DNA of 64,000 nucleotides. Origin: Nematostella vectensis. Its lineage: Eukaryota; Cnidaria; Anthozoa; Actiniaria; Edwardsiidae. Of this stretch, positions 1 through 15,000 are shown piece by piece (the first letter of the stretch is position 1; the number at the start of each line of letters is the position of its first letter). The stretch lies in assembly GCF_932526225.1 (NCBI RefSeq), contig NC_064048.1, positions 1,417,340 through 1,481,339 on the forward strand, given 5' to 3'. The notes under the pieces were generated by a model. That model saw nothing but the letters and a program-made list of their open reading frames with translations, did no database searches and was not told the DNA's origin. A program made the position numbers and the translations under genes.

Positions 1-10
1 AACAAAATAC

Positions 11-3000
11 CTGATCAGCGTCACGCGACTCCGGTTCTTTCTTGACGTCTAGTTGAGTTGCACTCCTCTCCACCCCCCTAGGGGAGAGACCACCTCGCAC
101 TGAGGGAGGGTGGCTAGGGCAGGTTGAGGGTCTCTGTGAGTTCGCCGTTGCTGCCCGCGCCTCCACGGCTCTGTCTGGCGAGAATCTCCTGAAATGCAAC
201 CATTGTAAAAGTAAAATAAATATATAAATGTTACAATAACAAGTTAACCATTTGAAAGACCTTTACTTTGTATCTTTATCAGGTTATCAATCAGGTTAAT
301 GTTTATAGTAGTATAGTAGCGACACTGAGCTGGCTTTTTTGGCGGAGTGACGTCATCAGAGATACTTCATGCACCCCTCAGTAAATCCCTCTTGTTTTCT
401 CAGAACAAAATTTGATTGTTTAAGCAACATAAGTAAGGCCCTGATGTGGATTTCAGATTAATGAAGGATTCCCTCAGAATAGCTATATTATTTTATTTTT
501 TGTTCGTTTTTTTCAGTCTTTTTGAATGTTCCATTTGTTTTGTTTCGAATGTTAATTGTTTACGTAAACGAGCTCTCTTGCTCAAGAATTATCAAAAGTC
601 ATTTAAAAGGTAATTTTGACGATATAGTGCATTTTTGTATGACAGACCTGATATGATTGAATTCCTCCAGAAAGCGCGGGTACGGCACTAAACCGCTGGC
701 TGGATCATCCCCTATCCGCAGGCGTATCGCGGCAAGCTGCTCTTTGTTGAGTCGTATGCCGAACCTCGCTTCGAGCAACTCCTTAAACTGGTATTTTTTC
801 ACAACACCCATGTTCTCCCGGTCAAGAGATCTGCGAGGATAAATAGAATAAATTAATTAATTAATTTGAAAAGCTAATCACCCTTATTGCATATGGATGC
901 TGGATTAAGAGAGCGCAGATGCACTGTGGTTGAGTCAAAGGCATAGAAGGCGCCTCGGCAGCCGGCATACGATTCATGCTGACCAAGGATCACAGCTTAG
1001 ATCAAAATTGTTGGACGAGAACCGGAAAATCGGGGAAAAAACCCGGAGCAAAGGCAAAGCCAACAAACTCAACTCGCGGAACCGGGAATGGAACCCGGAA
1101 CGCAGCGGTGAGAGGCACAAGCGCTACAGAGCAACCGGGAAACCTGTGGTGAGAGGCACAGGCACTACAGAGCGACCGGGAAACCTTCGGTGAGAGGCAC
1201 AAGCACTACAGAGCGACCGGGAAACCTGCGGTGAGAGGCACAGGCACTACAGAGCGAAAGGCAAACCTGTGGTGAGAGGCACAGGCACTACAGAGCGACC
1301 GGGAAACCTGCGGTGAGAGGCACAGGCACTACAGAGCGAAAGGCAAACCTGTGGTGAGAGGCACAGGCGCTACAGAGCGACCGGGAAACCTGTGGTGAGA
1401 GGCACAAGCACTAGAAAGAGACGGTCTGCCCACCGCGCCACGCCCACTGCGCCACGCCCACTGCCCTGATTACCAGGAAGAGACAGGGTGCTCCTTGCAG
1501 GGGTTCACAATAAACAGTAGGAGTATAAGATAGAAAAGCACGTGCATCAAAAATACGTTCAGTAGCGAAACGTACTGTGCAAATGCTGCACGCTCGACGG
1601 AATTCTTTAGCGAGCGAATTGAAAATTGTAGTATTATGAAATGCGACAGATCATTTTTGTGAAATTTAAAATGTATTTTCTATTGCAGAACGTGAGTAGA
1701 ATCGACACATGTCCGTGTAAAAACTCACTTGAATGCTCCGAGCAAGGAGAGAAAGTCCGAGTGGAGTAGGTCAAGTAGCCTCGCCTCCGCGTCCACGGCT
1801 GTAGTAGTACCGATCTGAGAGTCTCGGCTTTTGTTGAACCTGAAGAGTGGGAAGATGTGAAGATTCATATACTCGAATAAATACAGCCATTTTCGATACT
1901 CCGCGAACTCTCGTACAATTTCCATGTTAACTGCTTTCGGGCAACCATCATTATAAAATAACGGAATCATAATTGGTGCTTTTCGATTGGCGAAGATTTT
2001 GAATGACGGAAACCAGGAGGCAATTTTGAAGCGGAAGCGGAAGTTGTCGGCGGGAGTTCGAAGAAAATTGAAACTGCAGTAACAGTATCTGCAGTATCTT
2101 TTAGCGCAAGTCCCTTATTATCAATACATAAAGGAGGGGTTGCTGAGGCAAGGTGGATATACATTACGCACGGTCCCTGTGTTTTGACGTACGGTACCTG
2201 TGTCTTGGGTCTTCTATGATCCATTACGTACGGTACCTGTGTTTTGGGTCTTCCATGATCCATTACGTACGGTACCTGTGTTTTGGGTCTTCCATGATCC
2301 ATTACGTACGGTACCTGTGTTTTGGGTCTTCCATGATCCATTACGTACGGTACCTGTGTTTTGGGTCTTCCATGATCCATTACGCACGGTCCCTGTGTTT
2401 TGGGTCTTCTATGATCCATTACGTACGGTACCTGTGTTTTGGGTCTTCAATGATCCATTACGTACGGTACCTGTGTTTTGGGTCTTCCATGATCCATTAC
2501 GTACGGTACCTGTGTTTTGGGTCTTCCATGATCCATTACGTACGGTACCTGTGTTTTGGGTCTTCCATGATCCATTACGTACGGTACCTGTGTTTTGGGT
2601 CTTCCATGATCCATTACGTACGGTACCTGTGTTTTGGGTCTTCCATGATCCATTACGTACGGTACCTGTGTTTTGGGTCTTCCATGATCCATTACGTACG
2701 GTACCTGTGTTTTGGGTCTTCCATGATCCATTACGTACGGTCCCTGTGTTTTGGGTCTTCCATGATCCATTACGTACGGTACCTGTGTTTTGGGTCTTCC
2801 ATGATCCATTACGTACGGTACCTGTGTTTTGGGTCTTCCATGATCCATTACGCACGGTCCCTGTGTTTTGGGTCTTCCATGATCCATTACGTACGGTCCC
2901 TGTGTTTTGGGTCTTCCATGATCCATTACGCACGGTCCCTGTGTTTTGGGTCTTCCATGATCCATTACGTACGGTACCTGTGTTTTGGGTCTTCCATGAT

Positions 3001-6000
3001 CCATTACGCACGGTCCCTGTGTTTTGGGTCTTCCATGATCCATTACGTACGGTACCTGTGTTTTGGGTCTTCCATGATCCATTACGTACGGTACCTGTGT
3101 TTTGGGTCCTCTATGATCCATTACGCACGGTCCCTGTGTTTTGGGTCTTCTATGATCCATTACGTACGGTACCTGTGTTTTGGGTCTTCCATGATCCATT
3201 ACGTACGGTACCTGTGTTTTGGGTCTTCCATGATCCATTACGTACGGTACCTGTGTTTTGGGTCTTCCATGATCCATTACGTACGGTACCTGTGTTTTGG
3301 GTCTTCCATGATCCATTACGTACGGTCCCTGTGTTTTGGGTCTTCCATGATCCATTACGTACGGTACCTGTGTTTTGGGTCTTCCATGATCCATTACGTA
3401 CGGTCCCTGTGTTTTGGGTCTTCCATGATCCATTACGTACGGTACCTGTGTTTTGGGTCCTCTATGATCCATTACGTACGGTACCTGTGTTTTGGGTCTT
3501 CCATGATCCATTACGTACGGTACCTGTGTTTTGGGTCTTCCATAATCTTTTGCAGTAAGCCTTTATCAGTTCGATCCTGACACATGTCGAGGATCTTGCG
3601 ATAAGGGACCATCTCGTCATGGCGGCAGCCAAACCTAAACAGAGAGTGGGTTAGGAATTGAATAAGGGGTCACACTAACTGCTTTTACTACTTTTATCAG
3701 TGGCACGCAGGCGCAAAACCGGGATTTTCAGTTGGCTCACAGGCACAAATATTGTATGCAAATAGTCTATGATTTCGCGATTATTTGGTAGTCGATGGGG
3801 AGACGCATGCTGCCTCAGTAGTATACCTGCTTCGCTTTGCGTATAATAATGTACTGCTACTGGTGATACATTTTAACCGCAGATATTCAGTAGCAGTACC
3901 CTCCCCCCACCCCCACCCCCCCCGCCGTTCGTCATCCCTGGTAATGCCTTGACACCACCACCAGCAAAATTTACCTCGACAAAAAGTGTTCCACTTCAAT
4001 GGGACCCAAGGTCAAGCGATAGCTCGCGAGCACTTGACGAAACTCATGTTTGCTGACCTAAAAACAAATTGAAATCAGATCGAAAATACATCTAATGATG
4101 GATTCACACCAAAACCATGTTTACTTAAACATGGTTTTTCTTTGCCTGATGACTTGCCAAGTTTTAAATTGTGTTGAATTCTTACTAGTTAAATAATCAC
4201 ATGTACAGCACAGTCTAGTTTTGTTCTTGGTTCTGTCCATTCTTGGGAGATTGAGATTAAAACCAGTTTAATAAAAAACAGTTTTAAACTGGTTTCGGTG
4301 CTGGTGTGAATGCAGTATAAAACACACTGAAAGCAGCCGCCAGGGCGTGTAGGGCTAATATATGCTCATTTGCTATCAACGGTGACTCCCCAGTAAAGTT
4401 TAACGTTAATAGTTTCTTCACTCTTGCTCTGGCGCATTTTTATAGTATTAGTCGAGCATGGCCTTGGAGTGGGCCAAGATCTTGGCCCGAGCCTGCAAGA
4501 GGCACTTTAGTAGTTCGAGTATCTTAAGCTCCATCCGGTACTTGGCGACGAATTGGCAACTAAGTCACGGCCTCCCCTCCATACTACCTTAGTAAAGTTG
4601 TTTAAATGATACAGAGGAAAGCCTTGGCAAAGTTATAGCTCTACCCTATATTTGTCTGGCCTGGACTGCCTTCGGACCGGTGTACTATGCTAACTGGGAA
4701 GTTCATTGAACATCAGGTTATCACGGCTGATCCAGTGGTTACTGTAAGATTTAAAAATGTTGCTACTGTCAAGTTTTATTAATTTCTGTAACATTACTAA
4801 CCTTTCCGGTGTTCTCCGGGTCGTACCTCGAGAACATCTCTACTATACCATTGTAACCTTCTTTGAACTGAAAATGAGAAATATATCGTTGTCGGTTTAC
4901 TAGTTTCCATATGACCAATTCAACGTACGATCACTACCGACCGCATTACGGTCGAAATAGTTTCGGTATGATTGCACACAATCGCACACAATTATATGGA
5001 AACTTCCCACATGGAAACTAGCCTGTAGCAGTCTCATGAATAAATTCAAGGTTTAATTCAAAGCTGTACGTGTCATTTAAAGCCTCTTGAAGTCAGATGC
5101 TTTGCTTTTTCCCGGCTAATTTCCCATGTCATGTCCGCATTTTGGTTTCAGTCTCTCAAAATCAATCGGATTCAATGCCCAGCACTGTAAACCACGCCCC
5201 CACAAGGCGATGACCAATCAAAATGCAACAAATTTGTTTCGATAAGTTTGAATGACGGAAGCCAGAAAGATGTTTAGCGGTTGCATACTGTAGACGAGAA
5301 ATCGCAAAATATTGAAAATCACCGTAAGAGCCTTTAGTTTCACTAAGTGAAAAGGCAACATACCTTGTTTGAAAGGACAGCCATGATATCTTCTTTCTCC
5401 TCTTGACATTCGTCAACGGTTACCGGCATGACTGTTTTAGGAGAATCTTGTTTTGCACAGGGGGCCGGTTGTACAGAATCTGGTTTGTCCTCTAAGACTT
5501 GTTCTTTGATTGGTGATTTTTGGTGTTGTTTTTCTAATCCAAAAAAGCGGCTTTATGAGTTGCAGTAACCATAAGAAGTAGTATGTCTTTATTATTAAGT
5601 TAAGATCTTATTCTTGAGCAATAAAAATAAATAAAAGTAAAATAAATAGAAGTCGAATGTGAGTGCGCAAAAACTGACGCCGCCGCCAAATGTATGCGCC
5701 GCATTAGTTTGATCTAAGAAGAAATACATACAACAACTAGAATAAGTATTCAATTCGACTGTCAAGGGCCACTGCTTAATTCAGTCAAAGTGATTAAATT
5801 TTTTTAAGTGTGTTTAACCTTTTCCCTCGTTTCCTCCTAGTCCTAGAGTAAGGAAAAACGTCCGGCTGTCCACAGTCCCCAGTCCACTCCGATCAATCCT
5901 GAACAAAGAAAAGGTTGGTGACGTATTAGCAGTAAGCACCAGTAGTAATTGTAGTAATTGTAAATGAGATTCAAAATGTAGTTATTACTCAAAAACAACA

Positions 6001-9000
6001 AAAGTAGTCCTTGTTTTTTTTTATGTTGTAGTTTATTTTCCAGGCTATTATTTCATTAAGGGATCTTGTAAAGAGAACAATTAGGAAGTGGGAGGGTGGG
6101 TTAAGAGCCAACTCGGAGAATTGAATGTTGAAAATCGAAAAAAAAAATGCTTTTCTACATTCAAAACAGGCAAAATAGGAAAAAAACACAAGCTAGTCAC
6201 AATGTCGTCCGTTGAATCGGACTTTGAAGTACTGGGCGGAATGGCACAAAAGTCGAACTGTGCCTTCTTGTCGACGTGCTTGCTATATGCGACAAGCGGC
6301 ATTTTGGCTCAGCGTCACTAGACGAGAAAATCTGGAGGCTCTGGTACCCAGGGTACCTATATATGGATGGTCATTCCAAAACAATAAATGGTATAGAAAG
6401 CTAGGTGGGGGAGGAACCAGTTATTTCTCTCTTTTTTTTTTTTTAAGATCAAAGACCAAAAGGTTGAAATGTCTTTTATTCCAATAGTTAGCTTTTTTCG
6501 GTTTGTTCCGTGTCTTCTTTCTTATTTATTCGATCGGTGTTATGGAGGTGACTATATACACTATAAACAGTATATATATAGTTGGGAGAAGTTTAAGGTT
6601 AATCATAAGAAACGTACCTGTCCCAAACTTTGTCGAATTCGTCGTCATACATGTGAATATCCATGAGAAAAAGAGCCTTTAAGATAAGACAACACTATCT
6701 TTACTAAGAACACAAACAGAAAAATGAACGATGTGCACTAGCTCGTGATTGTTCAAGACTCGATGCAGCGCACCGAGATCATATCAATCAATGGCTGTCG
6801 TTTTTCTTAATAGTCTAAAGGAGCCTGGGGCGAGCGCGCGGGATACCTGTGATATTCTAAAACGTTAGGGACTAGGCTTCATTCCCAAGATTGCTGCCAG
6901 CAAAATCCACCTTTTGCTTTTCATTACCGAGAAATACGCAGTCATTAAAGCCAAACTCCCAAACATTTACGCCGACGTACTGTCATTTCAGCGAAAGTAA
7001 AATCATTTGAACTAAAAGGAAATACATTAACGATTTCTAAATAATCGAGTGCACACAATTGCATTTTCTTCACATTACTTACCCTAATCGACAACCAGGA
7101 ATAAAAAATATATTTTCCTTAATGAATAAAAATAGCACAAACAAAATATAAAAGGTACGAGAACTCGTAATCAATACGGACGAAATATTCATTAACATTT
7201 TTATTACAACAAGTGCAAACAATGTCATAGTACAGTAAATCGCTATTGTTTTTAATAGGAAACATTTCATCTAATCTTCTCTTTCATCTTATATTTTAAA
7301 AGCGTACCGACCACACATCAATTATTGCCTAATGCACTTTTTTTCCACCCTTGGTAAATTAAATTATTGCATTACCATAATAAAAATCATTTGCTCATTT
7401 CTACTGTTATTTAGTTGTTGTCGGTATAGTATTGATGCGCAGAACGCGCAGGCGTGTATACGTCTGTATATACGTATTAGAGAAGTATGTAGATTTGTCT
7501 ACGGTCGGATAGAAAGGTGTGTAGATTTTGTCCACGGTTGGATAGAGAGGTATGTAGATTTGTCCACGGTCGGATAGAAGGGTGTGTAGATTTTGTCCAC
7601 GGTCGGATAGAGAGGTATGTAGATTTGTCCACGGTCGGATAGAAAGGTGTGTAGAATTTGTACACGGTCGGACAAAGAGGTATGTAGATTTGTACACGGT
7701 CGGATAGAGAGGTGTGTAGATTTGTACACGGTCGGATAGAGAAGTATGTAAATTTGTACACGGTCGGACAGAGAGGTATGTAGATTTGTACACGGTCGGA
7801 TAGAGTGGTATGTAGATTTGTACACGGTCGGATAGAGTGGTGTGTAGATTTGTACACGGTCGGATAGAGAGGTATGTAGATTTGTACACGGTCGGATAGA
7901 GAGGTGTGTAGATCTGTACAGGGTCGGATAGAGAGGTATGTAGATTTGTACACGGTCGGATAGAGAGGTATGTAGATTTGTACACGGTCGGATAGAGAGG
8001 TGTGTAGATTTGTACACAGTCGGATAGAGAGGTATGTAGATCTGTACACGGTCGGATAGAGAGGTATGTAGATTTGCACACGGTCGAATAGTGAGGTATG
8101 TAGATTTGTACACGGTCGGATAGAGATGTACGTAGATTTGTACAAGGTCGGATAGAGAGGTGTGTAGAATTTGTCCACGGTCGGGTAGAGAGGTGTGTAG
8201 AAATTGTCCACGGTCGGATAGAGAGGTATGTAGATTTGTACACGGTCGGATAGAGAGGTGTGTAGAATTTGTTCACAGTCGGGTAGAGAGATGTGTAGAA
8301 TTTGTCGGCGGTCGGATAGAGGGGTATGTAGAATTTGTCCACGGTCGGGTAGAGAGGTGTGTAGAATTTGTCCACGGTCGGATAGAAAGGTGTGTAGAAT
8401 TTGTCCACGGTCGGATAGAGAGGTATGTAGATTTAAACACGGTCGGATAGAGAGGTGTGTAGAATTTGTTCACGGTCGGGTAGAGAGGTGTGTTGAATTT
8501 GTCCGCGGTCGGATAGAAAGGTGTTTAGAATTTGTCCACGGTCGGATAGAAAGGTGTGTAGAATTTGTACACGGTCGGATAGAAAGGTGTTTAGAATTTG
8601 TCCACGGTCGGATAGAAAGATGTGTAGATTTGTCTACGGTCGGATAGAAAGGTGTGTAGAATTTGTCCACGGTAGGATAGAGAGGTATGTAGATTTGTCT
8701 ACGGTCGGATAGAAAGGTGTGTAGAATTTGTACACGGTCGGACAGAGAGGTATGTAGATTTGTAAACGGTCGGATAGAGAGGTGTGTAGGTTTGTACACG
8801 GTCGGATAGAGAGGTATGTAGATTTGTACACGGTCGGATAGAGAGGTGTGTAGATTTGTACACGGTCGGATAGAGAGGTGTGTAGATTTTTCTACAGTCG
8901 GATAGAAAGGTGTGTAGAATTTGTACACGGTCGGATAGAAAGGTGTGTAGAATTTGTCCACGGTCGGATAGAAAGATGTGTAGATTTGTCTACGGTCGGA

Positions 9001-12000
9001 TAGAAAGGTGTGTAGAATTTGTCCACGGTCGGATAGAGAGGTATGTAGATTTAAACACGGTCGGATAGAGAGGTGTGTAGAATTTGTTCACGGTCGGGTA
9101 GAGAGGTGTGTTGAATTTGTCCGCGGTCGGATAGAAAGGTGTTTAGAATTTGTCCACGGTCGGATAGAAAGGTGTGTAGAATTTGTACACGGTCGGATAG
9201 AAAGGTGTTTAGAATTTGTCCACGGTCGGATAGAAAGATGTGTAGATTTGTCTACGGTCGGATAGAAAGGTGTGTAGAATTTGTCCACGGTAGGATAGAG
9301 AGGTATGTAGATTTGTCTACGGTCGGATAGAAAGGTGTGTAGAATTTGTACACGGTCGGACAGAGAGGTATGTAGATTTGTAAACGGTCGGATAGAGAGG
9401 TGTGTAGGTTTGTACACGGTCGGATAGAGAGGTATGTAGATTTGTACACGGTCGGATAGAGAGGTGTGTAGATTTGTACACGGTCGGATAGAGAGGTGTG
9501 TAGATTTTTCTACAGTCGGATAGAAAGGTGTGTAGAATTTGTACACGGTCGGATAGAAAGGTGTGTAGAATTTGTCCACGGTCGGATAGAAAGATGTGTA
9601 GATTTGTCTACGGTCGGATAGAAAGGTGTGTAGAATTTGTCCACGGTAGGATAGAGAGGTATGTAGATTTGTCTACGGTCGGATAGAAAGGTGTGTAGAA
9701 TTTGTACACGGTAGGATAGAGAGGTATGTAGATTTGTACACGGTCGGATAGAGAGGTGTGTAGATTTGTACACGGTCGGACAGAGAGGTATGTAGATTTG
9801 TACACGGTCGAATAGAGAGGTATGTAGATTTGTACACGGTCGGATAGAGAGGTATGTAGATTTGTACACGGTCGGATAGAGAGGTGTGTAGATTTGTACA
9901 CGGTCGGATAGAGAGGTATGTAAGTCAGTACACGGTCGGATAGAGAGGTATGTAGATCTGTACACGGTCGGATAGAGAGGTATGTAGATTTGTACACGGT
10001 CGGATAGAGAGGTGTGTAGAATTTGTTCAGGGTTGGGTAGAGAGGTGTGTAGAATTTGTCCGCGGTCGGATAGAGGGGTATGTAGAATTTGTCCACGGTC
10101 GGGTTTGTCTGCCACATAATTTTCGCAAAAAGTCGATGTGTGCTTGTGACTTACTGATTAGGGATTACTGCCGATATTCTAATTGGGAAATCTCAAAGCC
10201 GTACAATTTACAGGTTTCTACTGTTCTCATTTTTCAATAAAGAATAAAGAAATCTACTAAAATACGCCTGGCGGGGGAAGGTTCAGAGTGAGCAACCGTA
10301 ATTGAGTTATCGAGGTGAAAAACTAATGTCTTTATGAGTACATGTACTGGTCGTGTTTACCAGTGTACTCACCTGTCTAAGTTGGGGCTTCAGTACTATT
10401 CCGTCAACATCAAAACACGAGTCAGGAAGGAACCTCGCGAACGCGCCTAACCCCCCCTGGGCCTTCCTCTTCAGTAATGGGAATACTTGCAGCGCGGTGT
10501 AAAATACAGGGGGAGTCTTTCTGAGGCCTTGTTTTCTTTTCTCGTGCTGCTCAACATTGGAGCGTTCTCGTTGGTTGTCTCTTAGTTGATTAGCCGGAAG
10601 GTGAGCACCCTGTCTTACGGGACGAAGGACTGGGTCTAGCCATTCTTTTTGTACAACCTGAACATGAAAATTACAAAAAAGCTATTCATTGAGTATTTCT
10701 GTAGTTGATTCCTTCGTACATACCAGCGACATATTTTTACCCACCCATCCCCCACCACTTCTCGCATGACATGAAACAAATTAATGCAGTCGTACAATTT
10801 ACCTCGTTGTCTCTGAAATGGGAGATGAAATCGTCAAATGATATAGAAGACGGCGACTCTACGCCAATCCTGTACAACAAATATTGGATTAAATCATGAA
10901 TGCATGAATGATTCAGGTAAATAGTTATTTCGTTCCTCTTCTCATTACTATATTCGATTGAACATTTTCTATTAGATATTTTGCGCAAATGATGTCAGCC
11001 AGTTCTCATTATTCGGTTATTATTCGAAAGTACCAAATCCTGCTTTTTGAAAATGCTATCTTGTAACATCACGGTGTATTTAGAGTACATTTTACATTTA
11101 TTTGGCATTTACATTTCTCACAATAGATGCTAATACAATAGCTAATACAATTTACAGGAGATTTACATCATATTGACTGTAGCTATGCAGCATATTTTAC
11201 AGTTTACAATAGATACACAGCACATTGACTTTTAATTCGAAGCATATTCAGAGAACATTTACAGTCCATTTGAAGGAGGATTGCAGTGTTCATTTACAGC
11301 GGATTTGCTACACATTTACAGTAGATTTACAGCAAATTAACAATAGATTCACAGCATATTTACAAAAGATTCACATCATATTGAGAGTACATTTACAGTT
11401 CATTTAAAGGAGAATGGCAGTGTTCATTTACAGCGGATTTGCTACACATTTACAGTAGATTTACAGCAAATTAACAATAAATTCACAGCATATTGACAGT
11501 AGATTCACAGTACATTGACAGTAGCATCACATCACAGCATCACAGTGTAAAAGTTGCGATTCGTATTCGTACCTTTGTAGAAGACTGCTGACTAAAGACG
11601 GACTGACATAACCACAAAGGTGATACAAAATCGTCGTAAAGGCTTCCCTGTAGAACAAAATAACAACGGAAACACAATCATCAATCTCTTTTAATTACCC
11701 TTACGGTGAATACCTTAACAAAAGTATCAGGAGAACGTAATCTATAGTTGGATTATTTGTTTTTCTGAACAAGGTAAACATCTTGCTTTTTCTTTTTCCA
11801 TCCCAAGCTCATTCAGGCTCGTTTTTATATTTTTATTTATTTATTAGCGATATTGGTTAACGGGGCAGTTACTCTCAGCATGTCTGAATCACAGGTACCC
11901 TAAGCTCAGCAACTCCCCAAAAAGCAAAGAAAATGACCTGTAACTTCCATCAAACAACGTAGAAAGCTTAAACAACAGATAAGAATGTATATTTATTCGA

Positions 12001-15000
12001 CTTAGACATTTTCCCCGATAAACATTTCGACGTGCACAACTCCATATGTTAACTGATACAAAAGAAGTACGAGAAACATCATTATGAAAACTCATTATGA
12101 ATACATCAAAACTCACTCTGAACTTGGAGTTTACCTGTGTCTGAATTAGAATAGGTCATTGGCTTATACGAGGCAAAAATATTTTTCTTTGAAAACAAAG
12201 GTGTAAAATACTAAGACAAAAACATCTGGCCGTTTGTCTCTATTTCATGTGCCGCTATGGTAGCCGCTCGCTTCTGGATCACTCATTGGCATCTTACCGT
12301 GAGACACTTCCGCGGCCACGTGGGTCGTTCGCTCGGAAAGCTTGACGTACACCAAAAAATCCCGTAGTTAACTTATCCTTGATTAATTCTTCCAGCTGTC
12401 AAAGAGATAAAAAAATACAACCAGGGCACATCACACAACGTTTACATAATACGATTTGAAACGGCAAATACTTAAACACGAGGTTTCGCTATAAAAGGGT
12501 CAGCTCAAAAACAATCAGTTATCATTCAGCCGTCAATAAGTCAACATGTCAAGACAGTTGCTCCGAGCGCTAAATTCAAATTTTATATTTTATTTACACC
12601 AAAAATGAAGTGGACAGCGAATCACTAATTTATCAACTCTTAACACAACTGTCTTGTTACCTGTGCAAAAATAGTTTTATTCCAACCGACTGAGGATCAG
12701 AGATAAGCAATTTTACAGGAGACTTATAATGTGGGAATCCTAGCGTGGCAGCGTTCTTGTTATAATTGCAAATCAAGCCCGTGTGAGGGAGGAGTTTACC
12801 CTTTTATAGCAGAACCTCGTGTTTTAGCCTGCGGGATCCCAAAAACTAAATGCTGCAGTGTATTAGAAGTTTACAATACTCAACTTCCTGTTGCCATCTG
12901 TTACGATCTTATTGGTTGGATTGACGTCATTGTCGCATAAAAACGGCAGTTTGTTAGCTTGGGATTATACTAACCTCTTCAACCGTGCGGCGAGTCAGGG
13001 ACTGGGTAGAGCTCCCACCATCTGTTCGACCCAGGTTCTTCTCTTGACCTCAAAAAGAAAGACAGGCAACTAACAATTGTTGTCATAGTAACAATCATTT
13101 CGCGCTAATGACTTAGTTTTGAAATCATTCATTTCAATTTTTGTAAGTTTCCAAATGTGTCAACATTACAGAATTCATAAAACTCTTTTAATTTTTACAA
13201 TCATATTTGACAAATATATCAAGTAATCAAGTTAAATAATGATATATCAATCAAATAAATTGACAAAATCATTCAGATCTTCTCAAATACGGATTTCTCC
13301 CAGTAAAATGTGGAAATGTCAGTTTTTATTATACTCTAGAATACATTTAGAATATATTTTTTCCTAACCAAATTTGCCACAAAGGTTTTGTTGTTGTTTG
13401 TTGTTTTTATTACTGGTGACTGTTCTGGGTTCGTAGTATAAAAGAAACCCAAAAAACAAATGCAAATGACTTTGTCGAGTAAATTCACCACATAGACACG
13501 GTAAAAGCTTCCCTCTCCACCTCTCTGCTTTGGGCCTATAAACCACGCAAGGCTCGCTCTAATTCCAACTTTGAATAACATTTCAGCTTAATGAGTTTGC
13601 CCGAGAGCCCCAGAAAAAGCCACACGATGCACTTTATACAAGTGCGCAGATTTTATTATAACAACCCTTTTAAAATAAAGGTATAGATATGCACAACCCG
13701 GGAGAGCAGATCCATATTTGCATCTAAAAAGATTCTTTTTCGCTTCCCATTGCAAACAGATGCGAAGGTATGACGTCAAGCCATAAATTGTATTAAAAAA
13801 TAATTTTCTCGATTCGAAGTGACATCAGAGACGGAACAATAGAATATGACTACGCATACTTGCTGCCACTAAAAGACCCTCAAATCGGAAGAATTATCAT
13901 TTGATGGGAAGACAGGAAAGATGTATGTAGCTGCGAACATAAGCCATTAAACTTCGATTCCTGGGAAACTTTGAGGGTAAGCAAGCGATCAATACTCCTG
14001 AGCTAGTATGTCTATTTATACCTCCGGGGTCTTTGGATCAAATGCTGAGCTAAAAATTTGTAGATTTCTTTTAATTTGAAGCTTTAGTCATGACACTATT
14101 TGCAAAAGAAAAGAATAAATTTTCGATCCTTTTAAGATTGCATGGGAAAATACAATCAAATTGGTGATAAAATATCACTCAACCAAAATGGCTGCATTAG
14201 AAATCTTGAAATCTGCTAACGTGAAATATAGAAATAGCAAAAGTCGAGTTAAGATAGCTTTATCATGTAGACAGGTGGCAAGGACTTTTAATATAAAAGT
14301 GACAATATATGGAACTAAGGACTGTAAGGATGGCTATAATCCATTGCCGCTGTGGAAGCCGCTGTGGATGTACGAACAATAGGACTCGTTACCTTCGCTT
14401 GAAGGGGAACGGTATCATGCAATCTACTAAAATGAACCGCCTCGTTTAGTCTTTGAGAATGGCGGGCAAAGAATCAATATCTCAAAATCATCCCAACAGT
14501 CGAGACTGACAGCTGAACAATAGGCTTTAAGTAAGAGCGAGTTTCTGGCGTATTTGAATAGAGTATTAAAAGAAAAAGCAAGATTACTTGAAACGACCAA
14601 CTTCACTACCTCGACGCAACATCGGTGGATAAATACGGAAAACACACTTTATTAAAGACATCAATTTTGTACCGGAAAAAGTTTTTTGAGGAATTTTTAG
14701 AGGTGAAAAGCCATATCATCCTCGCACTTTAATATAAGATGATATTGAGCTTATGTTTCTGGTATTATTGCAGAAAAATGCATTAGAAAAAATGCAAGCC
14801 AATGTCAAACAATGCCGTACAAAGGATATATGTTATCACATACACATAGCGCAATGTAAAATAATCTATACTAATCTTTGACAGTCTTTGGTAAAATGAA
14901 ACCAAGGTTATTCCATTAATTAAGACAAAAAGTCCTTAAAATTAAAACAGAAAATTTAAGTAAAAAAAATGTGAAACAAAAGCATGCATTTGTTTTTATT

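Noticed and set aside
657..1202. Short frames on both strands overlapping the EF-hand exon and the 41-bp repeat
   Set aside because: The minus-strand exon 830-648 explains the conserved part; the rest is repeat or shadow.
2153..3580. Open frames of up to 475 codons on both strands
   Set aside because: They are produced by a 39-bp tandem repeat with a period divisible by 3; all frames are equally open and show no coding bias.
7475..10107. CRISPR-like regular repeats
   Set aside because: Units are contiguous with no unique spacers, and the context is a spliced eukaryotic gene; the same applies to the other arrays.
7407..10117. Long repetitive frames (STYLSIRPCTNLHTS-type and RIERCVEFVHG-type)
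   Set aside because: Translations of the 32/33-bp minisatellite within an intron.
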